Assembly (NCBI GenBank): GCA_023399155.1
Contig: JAEWQP010000007.1
Location: forward strand, 1 to 64,000
Origin: Verrucomicrobiota bacterium
GTDB lineage: Bacteria; Verrucomicrobiota; Verrucomicrobiia; Opitutales; Opitutaceae
DNA: 64,000 nucleotides
Direction: 5' to 3'
Under the pieces are notes generated by a model that saw nothing but the letters and a program-made list of their open reading frames with translations, was not told the origin of the DNA and did no database searches. Both the position numbers and the translations under genes were made by a program. Shown here in pieces: positions 48,841 through 58,463 of this stretch (position 1 is the stretch's first letter; every line of letters starts with the position of its first letter).

Positions 48841-50775
48841 ATGAAATCTGCCCATTGTTTGGTTCGCCTTTTCACCGTCGTCGCGCTGCTCCACGGAGCC
48901 GTGGCCGCCTTCGCCCGCGAGATCCCGATCGAGGATTTCTTCCGGCCGTCCTCCTTCGGGGAGATCAAGCTCTCCCCCGACGGAAAGAAGGTGGCCGCTC
49001 TCTCGACCTGGAAGGATCACCTCAACCTCTACGTCATCGACCTCGAGACCAAGCAGCCCCGCATGCTCACCGGGTTGACCACCATGGACGTCGCCGAGGT
49101 GCGCTGGATTGGCAACAACCGGCTGATCTTCACGGGTCGCGAGGACGGCTACGCGACCGGGGGCATTTTCGCGATCGATGCTGATGGGAAGAACTCGACC
49201 ACGCTGGCCCCGAGCGGCCTGCAACAAGGGCGCCGCGGAAGCTACATCTTCCGCTATACCGACTACCTGGACAACTACGGGGACTCCACCGACGAGATCC
49301 TGGTCGTCACCAACCGCCGCCGTGAGCGTGATCCCGACGTCATGCGCTTGAATGTGCGCAACGGGGCGACCGCCATGGTTGCGCGCAACCCCGGTGGGGT
49401 CGGCGGCTGGCTTGCCGACCATGCCGGACGCGTGCGACTCGGATTCGGCCAGGCAGGCCGCAAGGAGTTTCTCATGGCGCGCGTCGGCGACACCGACGAA
49501 TGGAAGGAGCTGCGCCGCTGGGACTTCCGCGAGGGAACGATCCGGCCGATCGCGTTCGATGAGAACAATGAACTCGTCTACGTCGGGAGCAGCTTGGGCC
49601 GCGACACCATGGCAATCGCTTTGATGGATCCGAACACCGGCGAGATCGTGAAGGAACTCTACGGCGATCCCACCTACGATGTGGATTACCCGCTCCTCGC
49701 ACCCCAATCCAAGCGCCTCCTCGGCTTTGCCTATGATGCGGAGAAGCCCAAGATGGTCTGGACGGATGGGTCGCTCGCCAGGCTCCAGGCCATGCTCGAC
49801 GAGGAGCTGCCGGACACGCTCAACGACATCTACAGCTTCAGCCAGGACCTCTCTCGCGTGGTCATCCTCGCCTCGAGTGATCGCGATCCGGGCTCGTTCT
49901 ACCTCTTCGACACCAAGCAGCTCACTCTGGAGCGGCTCGTCCCGCGCATGGAGTGGATCAAGCCCGAGGAAATGGCGGAGATGCGGCCGATCGAGTACAC
50001 GTCACGCGACGGACTGCGTATTCACGGCTATCTTACGCTGCCGGTGGGCCACAAGGCGGGCGAGCGGGTGCCGCTGGTCGTCAATCCCCACGGCGGGCCG
50101 TGGGTCCGCGACGTGTGGGAGTTCAGCGACGAGGTCCAGTTTCTCGCCAATCGCGGCTACGCGGTGCTGCGCATCAACTTCCGCGGCTCGACCGGCTATG
50201 GCCGCAAGTTCACCGAGGCCGGCTACGGCCAGTGGGGCCTCACGATGCAGGACGACATCACCGACGGCGTGCGCTGGGCGATCGACGAGGGTATCGCCGA
50301 TCCCGAGCGCGTCGCGATCTACGGCGCCAGCTACGGCGGTTATGCCACCATGGCGGGCCTCGCCTTCACGCCGGAGTTGTACCGCTGCGGCATCAATTAC
50401 GTCGGCGTGACCGACATCGAACTCCTCCTCAAGACAATCCCGCAGGGATGGGAATCCATCCGCGCGGCCCTCGAGGAGATGACCGGAAAGCCGACGCAGG
50501 ACCGCGAGCAACTCGAGGCCACCTCACCGCTCAAGCATTCGGACAAGATCCGTGCGCCCGTCCTTTTCGCCTACGGCGAACTCGACGATCGCGTCGATCT
50601 CAAGCACGGCACGCGCCTGGCGAGCGCGCTCAAGAGCCGCGGCATTCCCGTAGAGGTGATGATCCGTTCGAACGAAGGGCACGGCTACCGACGCCAGAAG
50701 AACAAACTCGACTTCTACGGCGCGATGGAAGCGTTCCTGGCCAAATACAACGGGCCGAAGCCTGGCGCGAAGTAG
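48841..50775 (+). CDS. Secreted S9-family (prolyl oligopeptidase-type) peptidase
   Basis: The 644-residue protein has a signal peptide (MKSAHCLVRLFTVVALLHGA, cleaved near residue 25), a beta-propeller-like N-terminal domain (about 30-380) and a C-terminal alpha/beta hydrolase domain. The serine nucleophile is in YGASYGGYATMAGL (G-x-S-x-G), the acid in YGELDDRVD and the histidine in EGHGYRR. It likely trims peptides in the periplasm. The ATG at 48841 begins the signal peptide, so the open frame from 48802 was not used. Confidence 0.92.
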   Translation: MKSAHCLVRLFTVVALLHGAVAAFAREIPIEDFFRPSSFGEIKLSPDGKKVAALSTWKDHLNLYVIDLETKQPRMLTGLTTMDVAEVRWIGNNRLIFTGREDGYATGGIFAIDADGKNSTTLAPSGLQQGRRGSYIFRYTDYLDNYGDSTDEILVVTNRRRERDPDVMRLNVRNGATAMVARNPGGVGGWLADHAGRVRLGFGQAGRKEFLMARVGDTDEWKELRRWDFREGTIRPIAFDENNELVYVGSSLGRDTMAIALMDPNTGEIVKELYGDPTYDVDYPLLAPQSKRLLGFAYDAEKPKMVWTDGSLARLQAMLDEELPDTLNDIYSFSQDLSRVVILASSDRDPGSFYLFDTKQLTLERLVPRMEWIKPEEMAEMRPIEYTSRDGLRIHGYLTLPVGHKAGERVPLVVNPHGGPWVRDVWEFSDEVQFLANRGYAVLRINFRGSTGYGRKFTEAGYGQWGLTMQDDITDGVRWAIDEGIADPERVAIYGASYGGYATMAGLAFTPELYRCGINYVGVTDIELLLKTIPQGWESIRAALEEMTGKPTQDREQLEATSPLKHSDKIRAPVLFAYGELDDRVDLKHGTRLASALKSRGIPVEVMIRSNEGHGYRRQKNKLDFYGAMEAFLAKYNGPKPGAK

Positions 50776-50964
50776 CGACTCCTCGGCGGCCGCCAAGGGG
50801 GGGTTCCCCATGGCGGGCCGTTGAGGCGCGATTTCGAGGGTCGGGGTTTCAGGCGGATCGCGTGGCGCGGCCGCCTCCCGCGATCCAGTTGACGCCCCGA
50901 TCCGGAGTGGCGCTGTGCGGGAGAGGCGTGCTCTGCCCGAGCAACGCCGGTCTCCGCGGAGGAT

Positions 50965-51594
50965 CTACTTGACGCGACGGACCCGCACGCGCGAGCCGTA
51001 CCCCTCGACTGAAAGATAGAATGCGCCCATCGCGCCCTTATCGATGGTCACGCGCGGATCCTGAAGCCTGACCGAGAAGGTTGAGTCGTCGACCTGCTGC
51101 CACACCTGGCCATTGGTGAGGGTGAAGATCGTCCGGCCGCTCCAGCCGCGGAATGCGCCGGCGATGCTGCTCTCGAGAGACTTCGGGATGCGGCGTTCGC
51201 GTTCGACCTCACGGCGCAGCTTGTCCTCCTGGCCGAACGCGGAGTCGCCCTCCAGCGCCGCTGCGGGAGCCGAGGCCGCCGCCGGCCTGACGGGCACCGT
51301 GGCCGGGTCCCCGGCGGGCGGGCTGGTCGGAGCGTGTGCCGGAGCCGCGGATACGGCGGTAGGCGCGCTCGCGCCGGTGGCTTCCGCGCCCGGGCCGAGG
51401 AGCCGCTCGCTGAGAAACGCCAGTTCTTCGGGCGTGAGCTTGTCCAGGCCGGCCCGGCTGAATTCCTCCGGCGTGAGCACGGTGCGGAGGGACGGGAGGG
51501 GCTCCGCCCGCGCGACGATCGCGAGGCCGGCGGCCAGCGCGAGGACGAGGATGCGGGCCGGGCGTGCGGTCCAGGTGGATACGGGATGCTTCAT
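50965..51594 (-). CDS. Secreted protein with proline/alanine-rich linker, unknown function
   Basis: The 209-residue protein has a signal peptide (about 1-30, RILVLALAAGLAIVARA), a conserved-looking N-terminal part with two TPEE motifs (LTPEEFSRAGLDKLTPEEL) and a Pro/Ala linker (about 75-118). The C-terminal domain contains GWSGRTIFTLTNGQVWQQVD and VTIDKGAMGAFYLSVEGYGS. The C-terminal piece is seen in many small exported proteins of gammaproteobacteria and verrucomicrobia. Role unknown. It follows the TonB-dependent receptor region on the same strand, behind a terminator. Confidence 0.7.
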   Translation of the reverse strand: MKHPVSTWTARPARILVLALAAGLAIVARAEPLPSLRTVLTPEEFSRAGLDKLTPEELAFLSERLLGPGAEATGASAPTAVSAAPAHAPTSPPAGDPATVPVRPAAASAPAAALEGDSAFGQEDKLRREVERERRIPKSLESSIAGAFRGWSGRTIFTLTNGQVWQQVDDSTFSVRLQDPRVTIDKGAMGAFYLSVEGYGSRVRVRRVK

Positions 51595-51650
51595 GGGGCG
51601 GATGTCGTGTTCCGAAAGGGGAGTCTAGGCGCGCGCGGGCGCGCGGGGAG

Positions 51651-51683
51651 AAAAAAAGACGCGCAGCCCGGAGGCTGCGCGTC
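51651..51683 (-). terminator. Intrinsic terminator after the TonB-dependent receptor
   Basis: Read on the minus strand, GACGCGCAGCC pairs perfectly with GGCTGCGCGTC (51658-51668 with 51673-51683, 4-base loop), and seven T residues follow at once. It lies 27 bp after the receptor's stop codon. This is a textbook rho-independent terminator. Confidence 0.92.
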
Positions 51684-51709
51684 TGGAAGCGAAACGTGCG
51701 TGGACCGGA

Positions 51710-54598
51710 TCAGAACAGGCGGTCGACCTTGACCCACCAGAAGGAGGGGTAGGGGTCGTTCACGCCCGCGGTCGTGCCCACGCCGTCGAACGGATCAGAC
51801 GGCGGCGTGCTGTTGAACACGTTGTTCACGCCCAAGGTGATCACCGTCTGCTGCAGGCCGCTGTAGGAGAACGACGCGTTGAAGGTCGTCTGCGGCTTCA
51901 CCGTGTAGTTGATCAGGAGCGAGTCACCTTCGTCGTAGACCGAGCCGAGCGAGAGGGAGCGCTCACGCTTGCCACGGTAGATGCCGTAGACGTTCGCGGC
52001 ATAGTCGCCCTTGGTCCAGGACAGCGAAGCCGTGCCATTCCACTTCGCAGTCAGGTAGCCGCCGACGATGTCGTCGCCGTCAACCAGGAGCTCGTCGAGC
52101 ATGGTCGCTTCGACGCTCGAGTTGAAGGTGCCGAAGTTCTCGGTCTCCCAGCGGTACCGGACGCCGAAATCGAAGCCCGTGTACTTGCCGGTCGAGATGT
52201 TCGCGTAGTCGTCCCGCACGTAGAGGATGTCGTTGCTCACCGGATCGCGGAAGACCTTGTCGGCGAACACGGGGTCGCCTGCGGCAGCCCGCTCGAGGAA
52301 CTCACCCCAGTCGTAGACGTCGGTCAGCTGCGCCAGGAGGTTTTTCTGGTCGTAGACCAGATAGTCCACCGAGGCCTCGAACCCTTCCAGGAAGGAGCCC
52401 TTCGGCGCCTCATACACGATACCCGCATACCAGGTGTCGGTCGTCTCAGGCTCCAGGTTCGGGTTTCCACCCACCAGCGTCTGGATCTGCTCCGCGTTGC
52501 CGGTGACCGGATCGGGAATCTGACCGCTGGTAAACGTCGTCGTCGAGGACGTGTAGAGGTAGGCCAGGTCCGGCGCCTTGAACGACTCGCTGTACGAGCC
52601 ACGAACGATCAGCCAGTTGGTCGGACGGTACTTGAAGGCGATCTTCGGACGGATGTCGGTCTCGAAGCCCGGATCCGAGTAGTCCTCGTAGCGGGCGGCG
52701 AGGGTGAGCTCCAGCTCCTTGAGGAGCGGCAGGCTCAACTCGCCATAGATCGAATAGACCGTGCGGTTGCCGAAGCTGCTCGTGCCTTCGGAACCACCGA
52801 GGATGCCGCCCGTGGCGTTGAGGTCGGTCGAGATGCTCTCGAGCTTCTCCTTGCGAAGTTCGCCACCGATGGCGAAGCCCGCCATGCCGGCCGGCATTTC
52901 GAACGCGTTGCCCGTGAGCGAGGCGTCCCAGCTCATGAGCGAGATGCTGTCCGTGGTGGGATTCTCGATCTCGAGGAAGTCCGCGAAAGCGGATTCGTTG
53001 CGGCCGAACCAATTGAAGTAGACGCGGTCGCGCGGGTGCGTGGTCGGGTCCCACGCGAGGGTGCCGTTGGCCAGCCGGGTCAGGCCGTAGAACGCCTGCT
53101 GCATACGCGCGTCGCCCGCGCTGCCGCGGTTGAGATTCACGACCGTGTTTTTCGAGTAGAGGGCCCCGGTTTCCCAGGTCCAGTTACCGAGGCCGTTGAC
53201 GTCGCCGAGGTCGCCGCCCAGACCGACGAGCACGCGCGGGGTTTCCGTGGTGATGTCGTTGATGCGGTTGGGGAGCTCGACCAGCCGGCGGCGGCCGGTG
53301 AAGGCGTCGACGCCCCAGGGATTGTACGGATTCTGGAATGCCGCTTCGCCCTCTGCGTAATCGTAGGGGATGAAACCGGGATAGACCATCCGGTCCTTCG
53401 AGTCCAGGCCGTGCGAGGTCTCGATATCCACCGGCGTCGCCGCGGCGAGAGACTCGGTTTCATAGCGCGCGAACGACACTTCCGTGAAGGCATAGAGCTT
53501 GTCCGTGAAATCGTGGCGCAGCTGGGTGTAGAAGCTGTAGCGGCGGTATTCCGGGAAAAGGCCGGCCGTCTCCTGGAAGTTGTAATAGTTCACGCCGCCA
53601 TTCGCGCCCGCGATCGTCGGGTTGCTCGTGGGGTCGGCAAAGGTGCGCCGCCCGATTCCGGCCATGGTGATGTAGCCGGGATAGCCGCGCGACGAGCTCT
53701 GGTCGAACCAGCCATCGTTCACCGGATCGGTGAAGCCGATCAGCGGAAGGCTCGTATCCAGATACTCCTGCTCCGAGGAGAAGCCCGCATCCGCCCATCC
53801 GTCCACCCGATACTTCGGCTTGGCCCGGCCGGCGATGTTGGTCTTGTCGGCGTTGCGGGAGTAGCTCAGGTCGGCCGCCTGGACGGCCTCCTGCTCCTGC
53901 CAGTCGAGTGTCGTGGTGATGCTCGTGCGATCGTTGGCCGTGCCGAAGAGAAGGCTGCCCTGCTTGAGGAAGCCATTCGTGTCGACGTAGTTGCCGATCT
54001 TGAAGGAGGCCGCGGCGCCTTCATAATCCTTGCGGAGCTTGACGTTCACCACGCCCGCGACGGCATCGGAGCCGTAGAGAGCGGAGCCGCCGTCCTTCAG
54101 GATTTCGATGCTCTCGATGGCGACCTCGGGGATGCTGTTGAGGTCGAACATCGTCTGGAAACCGTCAAAGCCCGGGGAGGCGTACGGCGCCGTGCGGCGT
54201 CCATTGACGAGGATGAGCGTCTGGTTGTTGCCCAGGCCGCGAAGGTTGATCGTGCTCACGCCCGGCGTGAAGCTCGTTCCCGAGTCGGTCGGCGTCAGCG
54301 CCTGGCCGCTGTTGAACGGCATCGAGCGCAGGGCGTCACCCAGGGTCGGAAAGCCGACCTTCTGGAGGTCCGCGGTGCGGATCTCGATGACCGGGCTGAC
54401 GGTTTCTGCATCGAGGCGCTTGATACGCGATCCCGTGGTCGTGAACTCAGGGAGTTCCACGGCGTCGTCCCCGGGATCCCCGGACGCGGGTGCGGTCTGC
54501 TGCGCGCTCAGGTTTGTAGTGATAAGCTGGATTCCGATCGCGACGGCAGTGGACGCGACGAATCCGCGCATCGTCTTTTGGGCGGATGTTTTCTTCAT
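51710..54598 (-). CDS. TonB-dependent outer-membrane receptor
   Basis: The 962-residue protein is an outer-membrane beta-barrel taking up a large ligand with energy from TonB. It has a signal peptide (about 1-32, MKKTSAQKTMRGFVASTAVA), a plug domain (TTGSRIKRLDAETVSP near 54-69, NLRGLGNNQTLILVNGRR near 122-139, ILKDGGSALYGSDAVAGVVN near 166-185) and a barrel ending in an aromatic residue (WWVKVDRLF). The substrate is unknown; neither a polysaccharide utilisation gene nor a siderophore gene lies beside it. It stands alone with its own terminator. Confidence 0.95.
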   Translation of the reverse strand: MKKTSAQKTMRGFVASTAVAIGIQLITTNLSAQQTAPASGDPGDDAVELPEFTTTGSRIKRLDAETVSPVIEIRTADLQKVGFPTLGDALRSMPFNSGQALTPTDSGTSFTPGVSTINLRGLGNNQTLILVNGRRTAPYASPGFDGFQTMFDLNSIPEVAIESIEILKDGGSALYGSDAVAGVVNVKLRKDYEGAAASFKIGNYVDTNGFLKQGSLLFGTANDRTSITTTLDWQEQEAVQAADLSYSRNADKTNIAGRAKPKYRVDGWADAGFSSEQEYLDTSLPLIGFTDPVNDGWFDQSSSRGYPGYITMAGIGRRTFADPTSNPTIAGANGGVNYYNFQETAGLFPEYRRYSFYTQLRHDFTDKLYAFTEVSFARYETESLAAATPVDIETSHGLDSKDRMVYPGFIPYDYAEGEAAFQNPYNPWGVDAFTGRRRLVELPNRINDITTETPRVLVGLGGDLGDVNGLGNWTWETGALYSKNTVVNLNRGSAGDARMQQAFYGLTRLANGTLAWDPTTHPRDRVYFNWFGRNESAFADFLEIENPTTDSISLMSWDASLTGNAFEMPAGMAGFAIGGELRKEKLESISTDLNATGGILGGSEGTSSFGNRTVYSIYGELSLPLLKELELTLAARYEDYSDPGFETDIRPKIAFKYRPTNWLIVRGSYSESFKAPDLAYLYTSSTTTFTSGQIPDPVTGNAEQIQTLVGGNPNLEPETTDTWYAGIVYEAPKGSFLEGFEASVDYLVYDQKNLLAQLTDVYDWGEFLERAAAGDPVFADKVFRDPVSNDILYVRDDYANISTGKYTGFDFGVRYRWETENFGTFNSSVEATMLDELLVDGDDIVGGYLTAKWNGTASLSWTKGDYAANVYGIYRGKRERSLSLGSVYDEGDSLLINYTVKPQTTFNASFSYSGLQQTVITLGVNNVFNSTPPSDPFDGVGTTAGVNDPYPSFWWVKVDRLF

Positions 54599-55365
54599 GG
54601 GTTTGTAGGAAGCAGAGTGCCGGACTCAATCGGTCGGACAGAAAACGACGAGGCCGGCGAGGAGGCCTTCTAGCAGGCCGCGTTCCAACGCGGCTAGGGT
54701 CGTGTAACCGATTTTTGACAGATGACAACCGGTAATTGCTCGAGTTAGCGCGGCTGGAAATGCTTTTTTGGAGACGCGGCATGCTCCTCGTTGCACCGCG
54801 CCCGTAATGTGTTTGTCCTACGGATGGTGCGTTATGGTTCAAACGTTTGATCGTCCGCGTGGGTGGGGGGCTGCTCAAGAATGCTCAGGGCCGGCACCGG
54901 GTTCGCCGGGGTACCCATGTTTTCGTGACAGCCTGCGGGCGTTCAAATACCGGGGCACAAATCGTATCGAGCGGACCAGGGAGCCCCGTCGCACGCCGGG
55001 CGATGTCGCCGGGTCGCGGCGACTTTCCGCGTCCCCGCAGGGTCTCCCGTATTTCGGCGGGCGCTACAGCGGCTTTGGAAATGTCGTGGCCGGCCCTGAG
55101 CGCCGAAGCCCGGCCCGATGCCTTGTGGATTCATCATCGCACGCGGCGACGACTGTTCTGAAACGGCTCCAGAACGTGTCATGCACCTGTGAAGACGACT
55201 TCGCAGGTAGAGCGCGTTTGGTCCGGTTCGCGGCGCGACCGGTCTTGTCGGCTGCAGGGGCGGCCTCGGAACCGAGCGCGCCGAATAGGCCGGCCCGCAC
55301 TCGCAGCGGGTCCGGTGACCCCGCCTTACCTGGAAGACACCGCGCAGCGAAGTTCGTGACAGCTT
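54599..55365. other. Long intergenic region upstream of the TonB receptor
   Basis: About 767 bp without a convincing gene. It carries the promoter of the TonB receptor (minus strand, near 54600-54700) and one copy of a dispersed repeat at 55064-55132. Open frames here show no family similarity. A functional RNA cannot be excluded. Confidence 0.5.
55064..55132. repeat. Dispersed repeat copy 2
   Basis: CTACAGCGGCTTTGGAAATG at the start and GAAGCCCGGCCCGATGCC near the end match 35707-35773 closely, with a more diverged middle. Both copies lie in intergenic DNA. Confidence 0.6.
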
Positions 55366-56355
55366 CTAGTCCCAGATCGGGCGCCAGTTCCTGGTGAAAC
55401 TCGAGCGCTCGTTGAGTGAAGCCATTTCGTCCGCGCCGAGGCGGTAACCGACCGCACCGAATGCCTCCTGAAGCTGGGCCGCGGTGTTGGCGCCCACGAT
55501 CGGCGCGGTGACCACCGGGTTGGAAAGGAGCCAGGCGAGGGCGGTCTGGCCGACGGTCTTGCCGTGGACCCCTCCGATGCGCTCAAGCTCCTCCACGATG
55601 GCGAATCCACGATCGTTGGCGTAGAGTTGGCGGACCTCCTCCGCGCGAATGCTCTCCACCTGGACACCGCGGCGGTACTTCCCGGTCAGAAAACCGCAGG
55701 CGAGCGGCGAGTAGGGCATCACCCCGAGCCCGTAGTGCCGGCACAAGGGCATGGCCTCGGTCTCGAAGATGGAGCGCTCCATCAGTGAGTACTGCGGCTG
55801 GTAGCTCACGAAGCGCGCGTAGTCGTGCTTGTCGCTCTGCCAGAGCGCTTCCATCAACCGCCACGCCGGGTAGTTGGAGGCGCCCAGGTAGCGCACCTTC
55901 CCGGCATGCACCAGGTCGTCGAGCGCGGAGAGCGTCTCGTCGATCGGCGTGTCGAGGTCGACCCAATGGCATTGATACAGATCGATGTGATCGACCTGCA
56001 TGCGCCGCAGGGAGTCTTCGCAGCAGCGGATGACTCGGGCCCGGGAAAGCCCCTCGCCGTCCGGGCCCTCCCACATCTTCCCACGCACCTTGGTCGCGAG
56101 GACGATGGAGTCGCGGTTGCGCCGCTCTTTCATCCAGCGGCCGATGATCTCCTCGGATTCCCCCGCGGCGGCGAGGCCGCGCGGGCCCCACATCGTGTAG
56201 ATGTCGGCCGTGTCGATGAAATTGCCGCCGGCCGCCACGAAGGCGTCCATGACCGCGAAGGCGTTGGCTTCATCGGTTGTCCAGCCAAACTGCATGGTGC
56301 CGAGGCAGAGTTCGGATACCTTGAGGCCGGTCCGGCCGAGCTTGCGGTAGTGCAT
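55366..56355 (-). CDS. Aldo/keto reductase
   Basis: The 329-residue protein is an NADPH-dependent aldo/keto reductase. It starts MHYRKLGRTGLKVSELCLGT, then shows the Asp-Tyr pair in NFIDTADIY, the catalytic Lys in VLATKVRGKM and the His in YQCHWVDLD. The nucleotide-binding end has PIVGANTAAQLQE. The substrate is unknown; the sequence resembles the YajO/Tas group. The ATG at 56355 begins the family; the upstream frame to 56484 was excluded. It is divergent from the HEPN-like gene 128 bp away. Confidence 0.93.
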   Translation of the reverse strand: MHYRKLGRTGLKVSELCLGTMQFGWTTDEANAFAVMDAFVAAGGNFIDTADIYTMWGPRGLAAAGESEEIIGRWMKERRNRDSIVLATKVRGKMWEGPDGEGLSRARVIRCCEDSLRRMQVDHIDLYQCHWVDLDTPIDETLSALDDLVHAGKVRYLGASNYPAWRLMEALWQSDKHDYARFVSYQPQYSLMERSIFETEAMPLCRHYGLGVMPYSPLACGFLTGKYRRGVQVESIRAEEVRQLYANDRGFAIVEELERIGGVHGKTVGQTALAWLLSNPVVTAPIVGANTAAQLQEAFGAVGYRLGADEMASLNERSSFTRNWRPIWD

Positions 56356-56482
56356 CGGGTCACGCTGCCCGGGTTCGCATCGTGGCGCCAGCGTCGCGAC
56401 GCGCTCATAATGGGACGGCACGCGCGCCCGCGGCTCGGCGCGCAGGGTTGCCTCGCTGCGCGGCGCCGCCATCGTGGGCCCC

Positions 56483-56923
56483 ATGACGATCCAGGCATGG
56501 GTGGAGGCCGGATGGCTGCGCCGCCACGATACCCGGGCTGACGAGGTGCATCACCTCTGGGCCGTCCTGATGGGCGACCTGCGCGATGCGGCGCGGGCGG
56601 ACCTGGCGGCCGCGGTTCGTTTCGAGCACGCCTACAACGCCGCGCTGAAAGCCTGCCTCGTGGTGCTTTACGCCGAGGGCTTGCGCGTGGGATCGGTGAA
56701 GGACGTGCACCACACGATCATTCGCAGCCTTCCGCTGGTGCTGGGAAACACCCACGCCGTCACGGCCGATTATCTGGACGCGTGCCGTGAGCGTCGCGAC
56801 CACCCCGGCGCGGGTTCGTTCCCGGACGAGGACGCCGAGGCCTTGCGCGAGACCGCGGACCGCGTCAGCCGCGAGGTGCGCGCCTGGCTGGCGCGGCGGC
56901 ATCCGGCTTTCGCCATCCACTGA
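56483..56923 (+). CDS. HEPN-like small protein
   Basis: The 146-residue protein looks like a helical HEPN-type protein: WLRRHDTRADEVHHLWAVLM, then RFEHAYNAALKACLVVLYAE and HHTIIRSLPLVLG. These patterns recall small HEPN proteins that pair with a minimal nucleotidyltransferase. No such partner is encoded here, and the R-x4-H catalytic motif is not clear. The ATG at 56483 was chosen as the first with a sensible fold. The gene is divergent from the aldo/keto reductase and alone in its orientation. Confidence 0.65.
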   Translation: MTIQAWVEAGWLRRHDTRADEVHHLWAVLMGDLRDAARADLAAAVRFEHAYNAALKACLVVLYAEGLRVGSVKDVHHTIIRSLPLVLGNTHAVTADYLDACRERRDHPGAGSFPDEDAEALRETADRVSREVRAWLARRHPAFAIH

Positions 56924-56957
56924 CTCCGCCGGCGGACCCATCCTAAAGAGGCAACTG

Positions 56958-57033
56958 GACGCAGAGATCACGGAGGATGGAGCCTGCGACGGAGTTAACG
57001 GACGAGGCACAAAGCGTTACCGAAGATTCGGCC
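56958..57033. repeat. Dispersed CACGGAG-type repeat, copy 2
   Basis: It reads GACGCAGAGATCACGGAGGA and then GACGAGGCACAAAGCG and CGAAGATTCGG. It is similar to 38635-38690 and lies in the gap after the HEPN-like gene. Confidence 0.55.
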
Positions 57034-57184
57034 GCTTCAGCCCACGCCTCAGGCTCGGGTCCTCAATCCATCCGGTTGCAGAGAGCGGCCCGCTGGGCAC
57101 GCGGCCCCCCCCTTTCAAGAATGTTGCGTCCCGCGGCGGCACTTGGGCTCGGGCATACCGCGCAGGATGTATCGAGGCCCCGGA

Positions 57185-58402
57185 TCACACAGGAACGCTG
57201 GGTATCCCGCTCGCGCCGAGGCTCGCCAGAAGCGAGGTGTAGTGGTCGCGGTCGCGCGTCTCGACTGTGACGATCACGCGCACGGCATTGACGTCGGGGC
57301 CGGAGAAGGCGCGGTCGTGCGTGACCTCCTTGATGCTCGCCCCGGCGGTGCCGATCGCGCCCGCCAGCGCGGCCAAGCTGCCCGGCCGATCGCTGATCGT
57401 GGCGGTGAAGCGGCCGAGCCGTCCGTCTGCGACCAGACCCTTCTCGATCACCCGGCTGAGGACGGTGGGATCGATGTTGCCGCCCCCGAGCACGAGCACG
57501 GTGCGTTTTCCCGCGAGTTCCGGCAGCTGCCCGGAGAGCATGGCGGCGAGCGGCGCGGCGGCCGCGCCCTCGACGACGATCTTCTCCAGCTCCACCATGC
57601 GGAGGATCGAGAGGGCGAGGTGCTCCTCCGAGACGGTCTCCAGATGATCAATACGCGGTTGCGCCAGGGCGAACGCGTTTTCGCCGGCCAGCGAGACGGC
57701 GAGCCCGTCCGCCACCGTCGGCCGGATGGCGACCTTCACCGGACGCCCCGCCGCGCTCGCGGCGTGGAAGCACTGGGTCATGGCGGGCTCGATGCCGATC
57801 ACCCGCACCTCGGGGCGCAGCGCCTTGATCACGAGCGCGACGCCGGCGATCAACCCGCCGCCGCCGATGGGAACCACGATGGCCTCGAGATCCGGCACCT
57901 GCTCGAGCACTTCGAGAGCGAGGGTGCCCTGCCCGGCGATGATCGCCGGGTCGTCGTAACCATGCACATAGGTGAGTCCCCGGTCGGCCGCCAGGGCCCC
58001 CGCATGCTCGCGCGCCTCCTGGAACGTGTCGCCATGCTGCACGATGTTCGCCCCGAGCCGGCGGCAGGTGGCGACCTTGATGAGCGGCGCGAAGCGCGGC
58101 ATCACGACCGTCACGGGCACGCCGAGCAGCGAGCCGTGGTAGGCGAGCCCGAGCGCGTGATTGCCGGCGGAGGCGGCGATCACGCCCCGCGCGCGCTGGT
58201 CGGCGCCGAGCGTGAGCAGGGCGTTGCGCGCGCCGCGTTCCTTGAAGCTCCCGGTGCGCTGGAAGTTGTCCAGCTTGCAGAAGACGCGCGCCCCGGTGAT
58301 CTCCGAGAGCGGAATCGATTCCGGGCACGGGGTGAATGCAATGGCGTCACGGATACGCAGGTGGGCGGCCTGGACGTCGGCGAGGGAAACGCATTCCGGC
58401 AT
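57185..58402 (-). CDS. ilvA: Threonine ammonia-lyase with ACT domain
   Basis: The enzyme makes 2-oxobutyrate and ammonia from threonine, the first step of isoleucine synthesis. The 405-residue protein has the pyridoxal-phosphate lysine in TGSFKERGA, the glycine loop SAGNHALGLAYH, the PLP-phosphate loop VVPIGGGGLIAGVAL, and a C-terminal ACT domain (from about 325, RFTATISDRPGSLAALAGAI). It is the short form, with a single C-terminal ACT-like domain as in TdcB/biodegradative relatives, so ilvA or tdcB is possible. It starts 61 bp from the end of the methyltransferase gene. Confidence 0.9.
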   Translation of the reverse strand: MPECVSLADVQAAHLRIRDAIAFTPCPESIPLSEITGARVFCKLDNFQRTGSFKERGARNALLTLGADQRARGVIAASAGNHALGLAYHGSLLGVPVTVVMPRFAPLIKVATCRRLGANIVQHGDTFQEAREHAGALAADRGLTYVHGYDDPAIIAGQGTLALEVLEQVPDLEAIVVPIGGGGLIAGVALVIKALRPEVRVIGIEPAMTQCFHAASAAGRPVKVAIRPTVADGLAVSLAGENAFALAQPRIDHLETVSEEHLALSILRMVELEKIVVEGAAAAPLAAMLSGQLPELAGKRTVLVLGGGNIDPTVLSRVIEKGLVADGRLGRFTATISDRPGSLAALAGAIGTAGASIKEVTHDRAFSGPDVNAVRVIVTVETRDRDHYTSLLASLGASGIPSVPV

Positions 58403-58463
58403 GGCACGAGCATGCGCACTCCGGTCGGGGATGCGAACGCGTTCTGGAGCCCCGTCCGGCCGC

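Noticed and set aside
47193..49184. 663-codon plus-strand frame opposite the PAS/SpoIIE gene
   Set aside because: It is a shadow of a clearly identified gene and joins unrelated sequence at the S9 peptidase start.
53036..54673. 545-codon plus-strand frame opposite the TonB receptor
   Set aside because: It is a shadow frame. The receptor has the signal peptide, plug, barrel and terminator.
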